From assembly GCA_946479075.1 (NCBI GenBank), contig CAMLDT010000070.1, forward strand, positions 1-15,349: a stretch of 15,349 nt of DNA. Direction: 5' to 3'. The notes under the pieces were generated by a model. The model did not search any database. It saw only the letters and a program-made list of their open reading frames with translations, and was not told the DNA's origin. This DNA is from an uncultured Polaromonas sp. Lineage in GTDB: Bacteria; Pseudomonadota; Gammaproteobacteria; Burkholderiales; Burkholderiaceae. The translations under genes were made by a program, and so were the position numbers. Positions 1 through 9,521 of this stretch are shown here, piece after piece (the stretch's first letter is position 1; each line of letters opens with the position of its first letter).

Positions 1-1287
<1,287 letters not shown>

Positions 1288-1318
1288 AGTCCTTGGGATT
1301 CCGGCTGAACACGGGCAT

Positions 1319-1359
1319 CTGTAGGGTGTGATCGAGGGGCTGTAGGGAGTGCCCTACAG
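1319..1359. promoter_or_regulatory. Palindrome plus in-phase half-site: probable activator (enhancer) site
   Basis: A perfect inverted repeat CTGTAGGG / CCCTACAG occupies 1340-1347 and 1352-1359, with a 4-base centre. A further direct copy CTGTAGGG lies at 1319-1326. The copies start 21 bp apart, which is two helical turns, so they face the same side of the DNA. The palindrome centre is about 67 bp upstream of the start point predicted from the sigma-54 promoter at 1391-1406. This is the arrangement expected for a bacterial enhancer-binding protein. The cognate regulator is not in the window. Confidence 0.6.
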
Positions 1360-1390
1360 AGGGGAAATGTTTGTTTCACCGCCCCTCCCG

Positions 1391-1406
1391 TGGCACGCTG
1401 TTTGCA
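1391..1406 (+). promoter_or_regulatory. Sigma-54 (-24/-12) promoter of the TRAP operon
   Basis: TGGCACG at 1391-1397, four bases, then TTGCA at 1402-1406 matches the RpoN consensus TGGCACR-N4-TTGCW at every defined position. The GG and GC dinucleotides are correctly spaced. The start point would be near 1417, about 65 bases before the binding-protein ATG. It lies in the only intergenic gap ahead of the TRAP genes and is oriented toward them. Confidence 0.85.
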
Positions 1407-1481
1407 TGCTAACCCTTGGCGCGACCATCCCGTTTGCGCAGCAGGCTCTGTCTCATCAGCCTTCATTTCAAGGAACACCGC

Positions 1482-2579
1482 ATGACTTCCACACGCCGCT
1501 CCCTATTGACCCGCGCCTCCGTCGCTGCTGCCGCCGGCACGGCGCTCGGCTTCCCGATGATTGCCAGTGCGCAGCAAAGCTTCAGCTGGAAAATGACCAG
1601 TGCCTACGGCAAGGGCTCGCCGTTCTACATGGAAGGCCCGGGCAGCGCGACCGACTTGGCCAAACGCATCGACGTGATGTCGGGCGGGCGCCTGAAGATC
1701 CAGGTCTTTGGTGCAGGCGAGCTGATTCCCGCCCTCGAAGGTTTTGACGCGGTGCGCGCCGGCACGGTCGAGATGAACCATGCCAACAGCTACTTCTGGA
1801 CCGGCAAGACTTTTGCCGCCCAGTATTTCACCGCCGTGCCTTTTGGCCTGAACTTCCAGGGCATCAACGGCTGGCTCTACGACGGCGGCGGCCAGCAGCT
1901 GTGGAACGAGGTGTATGCGCCCTTCGGCATGGTCGCCCTGCCCTGCGGCAACACGGGCGTGCAGATGACCGGCTGGTTCAAGAAAGAAATCAAGTCCAGC
2001 GCCGACCTCAAGGGGCTGAAGATGCGCATCCCCGGCCTGGCTGGCCGTGTCTATGCGGCGCTCGGCGTCGATGTGAAACTGCTGCCGGGCGGCGAGATTT
2101 TCCCGGCACTGGAGCGTGGTGTGATTGACGCGGCCGAGTTTGTCGGCCCCTTCCAGGACCGCAAGCTGGGCCTCCACAAGGCGGCCAAGTATTACCACAC
2201 CACCGGCTGGCACGAGCCCGCCACGGTGTCGGAACTGCTGATCAACAAGGCCGCCTGGGACAAGCTGCCCAAGGACCTGCAGGCGGTGGTCGAGAACGCC
2301 TCGGCCGCCTGCAACGTCATCAGCGAAGCCTGGTGCCAGCGCAACAACGCCGAGGCCATGGACGACCTGGTGAAAAACCAGGGCGTGATCGCCAAGCCCC
2401 TGCCTGAAGAGGTGCTCAAGAAGCTGCGCGAGGTCACCAACCAGGTGCTGGCCGAGGCCGTCGCCAAGGATGCGATGACCAAAAAAGTGCACGACTCCTA
2501 CATGGCGTACAAAAAGAAGTACGACGTCTGGGCGGGCTACAGCGAAGGCCCGTACCACGACAAGATCCTGACCGCCTGA
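1482..2579 (+). CDS. TRAP transporter periplasmic solute-binding protein, TakP-like (2-oxo acid type)
   Basis: A 365-residue extracytoplasmic binding protein that delivers a carboxylate to the membrane subunits encoded next. The start has AAGGA at 1470-1474, seven bases upstream. A twin-arginine signal peptide is visible (TRRSLLT at 4-10, hydrophobic stretch, likely cut after ASA at 30), suggesting export in folded form. The body matches the TakP/COG4663 branch of DctP proteins: GLKMRIPGLAGRVYAALG (about 178-195) holds R182, the expected carboxylate-binding arginine. LPGGEIFPALERGVIDAAEFVGPF (about 201-224) and TGWHE (241-245) are also typical. TakP of Rhodobacter binds pyruvate and other 2-oxo acids with sodium. 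By recollection of its active site, Q161, R182 and E245 are kept, and the tryptophan after the AAE motif is F220 here. A 2-oxo acid or related carboxylate is the likeliest ligand; the exact one is unknown. Confidence 0.9.
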   Translation: MTSTRRSLLTRASVAAAAGTALGFPMIASAQQSFSWKMTSAYGKGSPFYMEGPGSATDLAKRIDVMSGGRLKIQVFGAGELIPALEGFDAVRAGTVEMNHANSYFWTGKTFAAQYFTAVPFGLNFQGINGWLYDGGGQQLWNEVYAPFGMVALPCGNTGVQMTGWFKKEIKSSADLKGLKMRIPGLAGRVYAALGVDVKLLPGGEIFPALERGVIDAAEFVGPFQDRKLGLHKAAKYYHTTGWHEPATVSELLINKAAWDKLPKDLQAVVENASAACNVISEAWCQRNNAEAMDDLVKNQGVIAKPLPEEVLKKLREVTNQVLAEAVAKDAMTKKVHDSYMAYKKKYDVWAGYSEGPYHDKILTA

Positions 2580-2586
2580 GCCGGCC

Positions 2587-3159
2587 ATGACAGTTGCTAA
2601 CACGACCGGCGCCTCCGGGGGCGCTGCCGGGCCGGCCCGCGCCTTCGTGGCGCGCGTCGAGCGCGCGGTGGACCTGATTGGTCGCGCCGCCTCCTGGCTC
2701 ACGCTGGCCATCGTGGTGCTGATGGCCATCGACGTGTTGCTGCGTTACGCCTTCAGCATCGGCTCGGTCTGGGCGCAGGAGCTCGAATGGCACCTGCTGG
2801 CGCCGCTGGTCCTGTTCGGCATGACCTATGCGCTGCTCAAGGGCGAACACGTGCGGGTGGACGTGCTTTACGCGCGTTACTCGCCGCGCACGCAGGCGGC
2901 AGTGGACCTGCTGTCGGCGCTGCTCGCCGTCGCCATGGCGGCGCTGGTGATCCGCTACTCGATCCAGTTCGTGAGCCAGTCCTATGTCATCAACGAGATT
3001 TCGTCCGATCCGGGGGGCCTGACGCACCGCTGGATGCTCAAGGCGCTGATCCCCGTGGGTTTCGCGGTCTTTGGCCTGATGGCTGCCGCGCAGGGCGTGG
3101 GCGCCGCGCTGCGCCTGTTCGGTGGGCAACGATCGGCTGCGCCGGAGGGCCAGCCATGA
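2587..3159 (+). CDS. TRAP transporter small membrane subunit (DctQ family)
   Basis: A 190-residue inner-membrane protein with four predicted helices at about 35-55, 68-84, 106-127 and 150-175. The family feature GEHVRVDVLY (86-95) follows the second helix, and the WAQELEWHLL segment (62-71) precedes it. It partners the large subunit to form the sodium-driven permease. It starts 7 bases after the binding-protein stop and ends in a 4-base ATGA overlap with the large subunit. The N-terminal 20 residues are Gly/Ala-rich and unconserved. The ribosome site is weak (GAG in the preceding stop region), so translation may depend on coupling. Confidence 0.9.
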   Translation: MTVANTTGASGGAAGPARAFVARVERAVDLIGRAASWLTLAIVVLMAIDVLLRYAFSIGSVWAQELEWHLLAPLVLFGMTYALLKGEHVRVDVLYARYSPRTQAAVDLLSALLAVAMAALVIRYSIQFVSQSYVINEISSDPGGLTHRWMLKALIPVGFAVFGLMAAAQGVGAALRLFGGQRSAAPEGQP

Positions 3160-4481
3160 GCATGAACGAATGGCTGGCCATCGGCCTCTTGATCGGCTTT
3201 TTCCTGATGCTGATCGGCGGCATTCCGGTCGGCATCACGCTGGCCGCCAGTGGCTTCATTTTCGGCTTCATGGGTTTTGGCGAGACGCTGTTCCACTTGC
3301 TGCCGGCACGCATTTACGGCGTGGTCGCCAACTACCAGTGGCTGGCCATCCCGCTGTTTGTTTTCATGGGCGTCATGCTGGAAAAGTCGCGCCTGGCCGA
3401 AGACCTGCTCGACGTGATCGGCCACCTGGCCGGCGGGCTGCGAGGCGGCATGGCGCTGGGCATCATTGGCGTCGGTGTGCTGATGGGTGCGACCACCGGC
3501 ATCGTGGGCGCCACCGTGATCACGCTGGGCCTGCTGACCTTGCCGACGCTGCTGCGGCGCGGTTATGACCCGGCGATTTCCTGCGGCGCCATCTGCGCCT
3601 CGGGCACGCTGGGGCAAATCATTCCCCCCAGCCTGGTGCTGATCCTGCTGTCCGACATCATGCAGCTCTCGGTGGGCACGCTGTTCGCCGCCGCCGTCAT
3701 GCCCGGCCTGATGCTGGCGGGGCTGTATGTGAGCTGGATCGTGTTTTACGGCATGATCCGGCCGGATTCGATGCCGCCGGTGCCCCAGGCCGAGCGCGAC
3801 GCGGTATCACGCGCGCAACTCTGGATGCGCGTGTTCAAGGTGGCGCTGCCGCCGCTGGCGCTGGTGTTGTCGGTGCTGGGTTCCATCATCGGCGGCATCG
3901 CGGCGCCGACCGAGGCCGCGTCCATGGGTGCACTGGGCTCCATCCTGGTGGTAGCGCTGGCGCGACGGCTCACGCTGGCCGTGCTGCGCGACGTGATGCA
4001 GACCACCACACGCATTTCAGCGATGGTGCTGTTCATCCTGATCTGTTCGCAGGTATTCAGCCTGGCCTTTCGCGGCCTGCAGGGTGAAAAACTGATCGAG
4101 GACCTGTTTGCCTTTTTGCCGGGTGGCATCAACACCGCCGTGTGGTTCCTGATGGGCTTGATTTTTGTACTCGGCTTTTTCATCGAGTGGATCGAGATCA
4201 GCTACATCGCCGTGCCGCTGTTTCTGCCGATCTTTGCCGCGGCCGGTGTGGACATGGTCTGGCTGGCGATGATGATCACCATCAACCTGCAGACCTCCTT
4301 CCTCACACCGCCCTTCGGCTGGGCGCTGTTTTTCCTGCGCGGCGTGGCGCCGCCGGGCGTCACCACACGCCACATCTACCTCGGCGTGATTCCGTTTGTG
4401 GGCCTGCAGATCCTGGGCATCGTGCTGGTGTTTTTCTTTCCGCCGATTGCGACCTGGTTGCCCAAGGCGATTGGCTGGTAG
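3156..4481 (+). CDS. TRAP transporter large permease subunit (DctM family)
   Basis: A 441-residue, very hydrophobic inner-membrane protein with about a dozen helices. It forms the transport channel of the tripartite sodium-coupled system. Family signatures seen are the opening GGIPVGITLAASGF (21-34), MGVMLEKS (71-78), MGATTGIVGATVITLG (110-125) and ICASGTLGQIIPPSLVL (146-162). Length is normal for the family. The ATG at 3156 overlaps the DctQ-type stop and has a strong GGAGGG site at 3144-3149. The frame is open upstream to 2787, but that part is out of frame inside the small subunit gene. It is the last gene of the operon. No clear terminator is visible in the 37 bases before the convergent kinase remnant. 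Confidence 0.93.
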   Translation: MSMNEWLAIGLLIGFFLMLIGGIPVGITLAASGFIFGFMGFGETLFHLLPARIYGVVANYQWLAIPLFVFMGVMLEKSRLAEDLLDVIGHLAGGLRGGMALGIIGVGVLMGATTGIVGATVITLGLLTLPTLLRRGYDPAISCGAICASGTLGQIIPPSLVLILLSDIMQLSVGTLFAAAVMPGLMLAGLYVSWIVFYGMIRPDSMPPVPQAERDAVSRAQLWMRVFKVALPPLALVLSVLGSIIGGIAAPTEAASMGALGSILVVALARRLTLAVLRDVMQTTTRISAMVLFILICSQVFSLAFRGLQGEKLIEDLFAFLPGGINTAVWFLMGLIFVLGFFIEWIEISYIAVPLFLPIFAAAGVDMVWLAMMITINLQTSFLTPPFGWALFFLRGVAPPGVTTRHIYLGVIPFVGLQILGIVLVFFFPPIATWLPKAIGW

Positions 4482-4518
4482 GCCTCCGCGAAAAGCAGCG
4501 CTCTGAAACGATTGGCGC

Positions 4519-5271
4519 CTAACAGCGCGCAGCGAGAGCAAGCGTGAAGAAAAAGCTCGCGCCCTGCTCCTGTGTGCTTTCTGCCCAGACGCGGCCACCG
4601 TGCTTCATGACGATGCGTTTGACGCGTGCAAGTCCTATGCCTTCACCTGCATCGTCTCCTGTTGCCAGCCGCTGGAAGGGATCAAACAGGCTGCTTGCAT
4701 AACGCATGTCAAAACCCGGACCGTTGTCCCGCACGTGGTACACCAAGTCGCCGTTCACGCCGGTGCTGCTGCCCACGTCCAGTGTGGCCATCGGCTGCGA
4801 GGCCGTGAAGCGCCAGGCATTGTCCAGCAGTTCCCGCATGAGTTCACCGAGCAGCGCAGGGTCACCGCTCGCCTGCAGATCTTCCTGCACAAGCACCCGT
4901 ACGCAGCGCTGCGGCGCAGCGAGCTGCAGCGCCTGAACATGCGCCAGGACAATCTTTCGCAGATCGACCGCACGTCGCTTCAGCGGCAAACGCGCAAGAT
5001 TTGCAAAATACAGAAGTGCGTCCGACCGCAGGTTGATTTGGGCAATGCCGGCAGCCCACCCAGCGGAGTGTCCAGAAAACGCTCATCCTCACGCGCGTCG
5101 CCGACCTCGAACAGCTCTGCGCCATGGATGGCGTGACTGCAAAAATCAATATCGCGCAGCGAGCTCGGTGAAATCGTCAAACTCCGCTTCGGGTGCGGTG
5201 TCCAGAATCTGGTAGCGGCGCAGCGCAGCCAGACGTTCGGACTCGTGGCGGGGAAGAGGCGCCGCCTTCAT
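4519..5271 (-). pseudogene. Remnant of a GAF-histidine kinase gene with two internal deletions
   Basis: Three pieces of one kinase lie in order on the minus strand. Piece A (5271-5149) encodes the usual GAF-kinase opening MKAAPLPRHESERLAALRRY and QILDTAPEAEFDDFTEL, then hits TGA at 5148-5146. Piece B, in another frame (about 5156-5056), encodes RDIDFCSHAIHGAELFEV and DAREDERFLDTPLGG, which is the middle of the same GAF domain with roughly 30-40 residues lost before it. Piece C, back in the first frame (5055-4519), resumes at the end of the HisKA helix (AGIAQINLRSDALLYFANLA). It continues through an intact HATPase with ELLDNAWRFT, VRDNGPGFD and GEGIGLARVKRI. The rest of GAF and the phosphoacceptor histidine are gone. 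The ATG overlaps the stop of the upstream kinase (ATGA), so the two were probably cotranscribed. Piece C resembles that kinase's C-terminus, indicating a related ancestor. A separately translated ATPase from ATG 4989 cannot be excluded. Confidence 0.85.
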
Positions 5272-8200
5272 GGCTTGTCCGGCACGGCATCGCCGGTCTG
5301 AGCACCGAGGGTGAAGTAAAAGCTTGCCCCCTCGTTCAACCGGCCCTGCGCCCAGACACGCCCGCCATGACGTTCAACCACCCGTTTTACATTGGCGAGT
5401 CCCACCCCGGTTCCCGAAAATTCAGAGGGGGCATGCAACCGCTGAAACGCTCCAAAAAGCTTGTTGACAGACGCCATGTCAAAGCCCGCACCGTTGTCCC
5501 TGACAAAATAAACCGTCTCGCCACCAGAATCCGTTTCGCTGCCCACCTCGATAGTTGCGAGGGGCTGCCTCGATGTGTATTTCCAGGCGTTGCCGATCAG
5601 ATTTTGCATCACGACGTGCAACAGGGCGGGATCACCGTGAGCCCACAACTTGTCCTGCACCCGGGCCTGGACCTGGCGGTCCGGCTCGCGTTCCCTGCAC
5701 TCCTGCAGCACGCGCGCGGTCAGGGAAGACAAATCGACTGGCTGCAGGCGCAGCGGGTCGCGACTCATCTTGGCAAGTGACAGAAGACCTTCGATCAACT
5801 CGCCCATGTGCTGGGCGCCTGCACGGATACGGTTCAGGTAATGCCGCCCCTTGTCGTCGAGCTGTTGGTTCGTCTTCAAAAGCATCTGGCCAAAGCCGTC
5901 GATGGTATTCAGGGGCGAGCGCAGGTCATGGGACACCGAATAGGAGAAGGCTTCCAGCTCACGATTCGCTGTCTCCAGCTGAAGGGTGCGCTCTCGCACA
6001 CGGTCTTCGAGGGAGGCGTTCAGTTCAAGGATTGCCTTTTCAGCGAGTTTGCGCTCGGTGATGTCACGCTCCACCGCCACAAAATGAGTGAAGCCCTTTT
6101 TCTCATCCGCAATGGGCACGATATCCAGTTCTATCCAGTACGACTGGCCTGTCTTGGTGTAGTTGATCAGCTCGGTCCTGACCGGCAGCGATTTTTCCAG
6201 GGCCGAGCGTATGCGATCCAGCTCGGCACGCTGGGTTTCGGGCCCCTGCAGCAGGCGTGGCGACTTTCCCATCACCTCCGCCCGGCTGTAGCCGGTCAGC
6301 CCTTCAAAGGCATCATTGACAAACACGATATGGGGACCAGGGGCGCTGATGGGACTCGCTTCGGTAATCACCACAACATCGTTGAGTCTTGACACCGCGG
6401 TCTCCAGAAGCCGCAGTTGCTCGGCTGCGCGGCGCTTGGCAGTCACCTCCTGAAAGTAGACCGCCAGTCCATCCTCGGTGGGATAGGCATTGACTTCGAA
6501 CCAGGAGTCAAGCGGTGCAAAAAAAGCCTCGAAGCGGGAGGTGCTGTTTTCCCGGACCGCGTCCCGGTAATGGTGTTCGAACAGCGTGCCCACTGCCTCC
6601 GGAAACTCCTGCCAGACGTTTCGCCCCAGCAGCTCTGAACGACTGCGTTTTAGCAGGCTTTCTGCCTGGGCGTTGAGGAAGACAAAATTCCAGTTTCTAT
6701 CCAGCAGGAAAAAGGCGTCGCTGATACTTTCGAGCGTCGTGGTGAGCCGCCTGGCGAGCGCGTGCTCCCGCAACTCGGTCTGCTTCTGCTCGTCAATATC
6801 CTGGAAAGCACCCTGTATGCGGACAACGTTGCCGGCGGCGTCACGCAGCGCCTCGCCCACCACCCTGACCCAGATGCGGCGTTTGCGGGCGGTGATCAAC
6901 TGCATTTCAGCGTCGAACGGCGTCCCGTGAGCCACACAGTTCGCCACCAGTTGCCCGATGGCTTCGCGGTACTCCGGCGCATAAAACTCAAGCGCGGCCT
7001 CCACGCCGGGGGTAGGCTCGGTAGACAGCTCGTAAATGGCCCGCACCTCGTCGGACCAGGTGACGCGGTAGTCTGGCAGATCGACCTGCCAGGCGCCCAG
7101 GCGGCTGACCCGGGACGCCATCCCCAGCAGCGCTTGCGTTTCATGCAGCTTTTCCTCGGACTGGCGCTGCAGGGTGAGATCCTCCGCCACGGTCACAATG
7201 CCATTGGTCCGTCCCGCGCCGTTGGTCAATCTGGACATGCTCACGCGCACCCACACGGTCTGACCAGACTTGCCGATATAGCGCCGCTCGGCAATCAGGG
7301 TCTCCCGCTTGCCTTCCATCAACTCCTTTAACTGGATGGCGCTTTGCGCCCGGTCTTCATCAAAGGTGAGCGCCTCCAGGTCCATGGCTTGCAGTTCCTG
7401 CTGCGTGTAGCCCAACATCCGACAAAAAGACGGATTGGCCTCCAGAAATTGCCCCTGAACCGTCGTGATCGCGATGCCGGGAGCGGCTCCGAGAAAAGTA
7501 TTGTGGAAACGCTGTTCACTGGCGCGAAGCGCTGCGTCCTTCAAATCGCTTTCGATGGCGATGCCGACGATATGGGCGCCGCCATGCACCAGCGCAAGGT
7601 CCTCCGGATGGGGGATATGCGGCGCCTTGTAGTACACAGCAAACGTGGCCAGCACCTTGCCCGTGGCGTCCTGCACGGGAAGCGACCAGCAAGCGCGAAG
7701 GCCGTGCAGGCGCGCCAGGTCACGGTGCCTGGCCCACAGCGGGTCGGCTTCAATATCGCTCACGATCACAGGTTCGCGGCGCCAGGCGGCCGTCCCACAG
7801 GAGCCCTGGTCGGGGCCGATATCGCGGCCGGCAAGGGCCTCCACATAAGCCTGGGGCAAATGCGGCGCAAAGCCCTTTTCCAGCCGCTTGCCATCAGCGC
7901 TGATCAAATGCACCGAGGTCTGCGCGCCAGGCAGAATCGACTCCATGCCAAGCAGGACTTCCTCCAGAACGGCCTGTAGGGGAAAGCCCAGGGACAGTGC
8001 CTTGAGAGAGCGCGTCTCCGACATGAGCAGACGTTCGCTTCGTATCCGTTCAGTAATGTCTTGAACCGTGCCGGATGCGCTGGCGGCCTGCCCGTCCGCG
8101 CCACGCTCGATCTCGCCGATCTCGTGCACCCAGCGGATCAAGCCATCGCCGGTCACGATGCGGTACTCGATGTTGAGCGCTTCCCTGCCCTGGAGGAAAC

Positions 8201-9521
8201 TGCTGCGGGCGGCCTCGCAATATTCCCGGTCATCCGGAAAAATGCGCTCGGCCAGGTTTTCGAGAGAGACCGTAAACGACGCCGGCGACACCCCAAAAAT
8301 CCGGTAGGTCTGGGCGGACCACCACAGCTGCCGGGTCGTGGTAGAAAACTCCCAGTTGCCTGTTCTGGCGATTCGCTGCGCCGCCACCAGCCGATCCTGC
8401 GTCTTTTGCAACGCAGCCTGATGGCGGTCGCGCTCTTCGTCGCGCTGGGCCAGGATACCGGCGACTCGCGAGAAAGCCGACGACAACGCGACGATTTCGT
8501 CGCCGTGGATCGCTGCGGGGGTGTCAGAGCTGTCGCCGGCAAGCTGGTTGATGTCCTTGAGCAAGCGGCGCGCCGGAGCCACCACGGTCCGGTTGCCCAT
8601 CCACCGGGCCGCAAGAATGCCCAGCGCCGTCAGCAACAGCAGCACGCCAAGGTCAAGCGCCAGCCTGCGCTGTAGCGGGGCCGTCACCGCATCCCTTGCA
8701 ACGCTGGCCACCACATACAGCCCGGGCCGGTTGCCGTCGCCCACCGCCGTCACTGCATACATTCGCCAGGCGCCGTCGGGGTCCCGCGCCGTGATGGTCG
8801 AGGCCGGCGGCGCAGGCATCGCGCCGGCGAACGCTTGGTCCCGGTAAGGCATGCCGACACGACCGGTCTGCGTCCTGTCGGTCGCGACGATAGTGCCCAT
8901 GCGGTCGGTGACACTCACACTGAAGGGAAAGCCCGGGCTGGCATGCACGTCGGGAGCCAGCCGGCTCAAATCCAGCGCGACGAAGGCAACCCCTTTCAAG
9001 GGCCCCGCATTTTCATAAACCGGCATACCGAAGTTAAGGGAGGTCTGGCCCGTGATTCGTCCAGTCTGGTAGTCGCCCATGGCAAAGGAACGTGTTGCCA
9101 GGGCCTGGGTGAAATAGGTGCGGTCACCAAAATAAGTGGCTGGCTCGGCCTTCCTGGCGTCACAAATCAGTTTGCCGTCCACATCGAGGAAACCGACATT
9201 GCTGTAGTAAGGGAAACTGCTGCGGATGTTCGCGAGGAACTCGATGCAAAGCGCATTCAGCCCAGCTCCTTTGAGCGACGGACCGCTGGTGATGGCGTTG
9301 AGCAGCTGCCGCGCGCCCTCCACACTGCGCTCCGCGCCAAGTGCAGACAGCCTGGAGACGGTCAGCAGGTTGTCGCCGGCCTGCGCCACGCTTTCGCGCT
9401 GTTTGCTGACGGACGATGCAATCACCATCCCGAACACCGGCAACATGCCCACGGCCAGCAGCAGCAGCAGTCGGCGCTGCAAACCGGTAACCGCAAAAAA
9501 GGAAGATTTTTCGGGCGACAT
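5268..9521 (-). CDS. Large membrane-bound multi-PAS/GAF sensor histidine kinase
   Basis: A 1417-residue inner-membrane sensor. Order of parts: helix about 15-36; periplasmic Cache-type sensor about 40-280; helix about 287-306; HAMP-like linker about 308-360; PAS about 383-492; GAF about 505-660; PAS about 670-785; PAS about 800-912; PAS about 925-1030; PAS about 1037-1157; coiled coil about 1157-1190; HisKA with H1198 (SVSHDLRSPLN); and HATPase with N1311 (NLIGNAWKYT), D1342-N-G (VRDNGAGFD) and GTGVGLANVKR at 1370-1380. All catalytic motifs are intact. The frame opens at 9689, but the ATG at 9521 has AAGGA five bases upstream and sits just before the first helix, so I chose it. The fifth PAS looks LOV-like but lacks the photoactive cysteine. 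No response regulator is nearby. The gene ends in an ATGA overlap with the kinase remnant. The ligand is unknown. Confidence 0.92.
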   Translation of the reverse strand: MSPEKSSFFAVTGLQRRLLLLLAVGMLPVFGMVIASSVSKQRESVAQAGDNLLTVSRLSALGAERSVEGARQLLNAITSGPSLKGAGLNALCIEFLANIRSSFPYYSNVGFLDVDGKLICDARKAEPATYFGDRTYFTQALATRSFAMGDYQTGRITGQTSLNFGMPVYENAGPLKGVAFVALDLSRLAPDVHASPGFPFSVSVTDRMGTIVATDRTQTGRVGMPYRDQAFAGAMPAPPASTITARDPDGAWRMYAVTAVGDGNRPGLYVVASVARDAVTAPLQRRLALDLGVLLLLTALGILAARWMGNRTVVAPARRLLKDINQLAGDSSDTPAAIHGDEIVALSSAFSRVAGILAQRDEERDRHQAALQKTQDRLVAAQRIARTGNWEFSTTTRQLWWSAQTYRIFGVSPASFTVSLENLAERIFPDDREYCEAARSSFLQGREALNIEYRIVTGDGLIRWVHEIGEIERGADGQAASASGTVQDITERIRSERLLMSETRSLKALSLGFPLQAVLEEVLLGMESILPGAQTSVHLISADGKRLEKGFAPHLPQAYVEALAGRDIGPDQGSCGTAAWRREPVIVSDIEADPLWARHRDLARLHGLRACWSLPVQDATGKVLATFAVYYKAPHIPHPEDLALVHGGAHIVGIAIESDLKDAALRASEQRFHNTFLGAAPGIAITTVQGQFLEANPSFCRMLGYTQQELQAMDLEALTFDEDRAQSAIQLKELMEGKRETLIAERRYIGKSGQTVWVRVSMSRLTNGAGRTNGIVTVAEDLTLQRQSEEKLHETQALLGMASRVSRLGAWQVDLPDYRVTWSDEVRAIYELSTEPTPGVEAALEFYAPEYREAIGQLVANCVAHGTPFDAEMQLITARKRRIWVRVVGEALRDAAGNVVRIQGAFQDIDEQKQTELREHALARRLTTTLESISDAFFLLDRNWNFVFLNAQAESLLKRSRSELLGRNVWQEFPEAVGTLFEHHYRDAVRENSTSRFEAFFAPLDSWFEVNAYPTEDGLAVYFQEVTAKRRAAEQLRLLETAVSRLNDVVVITEASPISAPGPHIVFVNDAFEGLTGYSRAEVMGKSPRLLQGPETQRAELDRIRSALEKSLPVRTELINYTKTGQSYWIELDIVPIADEKKGFTHFVAVERDITERKLAEKAILELNASLEDRVRERTLQLETANRELEAFSYSVSHDLRSPLNTIDGFGQMLLKTNQQLDDKGRHYLNRIRAGAQHMGELIEGLLSLAKMSRDPLRLQPVDLSSLTARVLQECREREPDRQVQARVQDKLWAHGDPALLHVVMQNLIGNAWKYTSRQPLATIEVGSETDSGGETVYFVRDNGAGFDMASVNKLFGAFQRLHAPSEFSGTGVGLANVKRVVERHGGRVWAQGRLNEGASFYFTLGAQTGDAVPDKP

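Noticed and set aside
1340..1359. Inverted repeat as a rho-independent terminator of xth
   Set aside because: The stem is perfect but no T run follows (AGAGGGGAAATG), and a third half-site in helical phase fits a protein-binding site better.
1503..2729. 408-codon minus-strand open frame over the TRAP binding protein
   Set aside because: It is a shadow frame of high-GC coding DNA with low-complexity His/Gly/Ala/Val composition; the plus strand encodes a clear TRAP protein.
4600..5136. 178-codon plus-strand frame across the kinase remnant
   Set aside because: The minus strand encodes recognisable HATPase and GAF motifs there; the plus frame has no recognisable domain or ribosome site.
6051..6410. 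Blue-light LOV photoreceptor call for the kinase
   Set aside because: The adduct-forming cysteine is absent and a flavin-contact glutamine is replaced, so a light-sensing claim is not supported.
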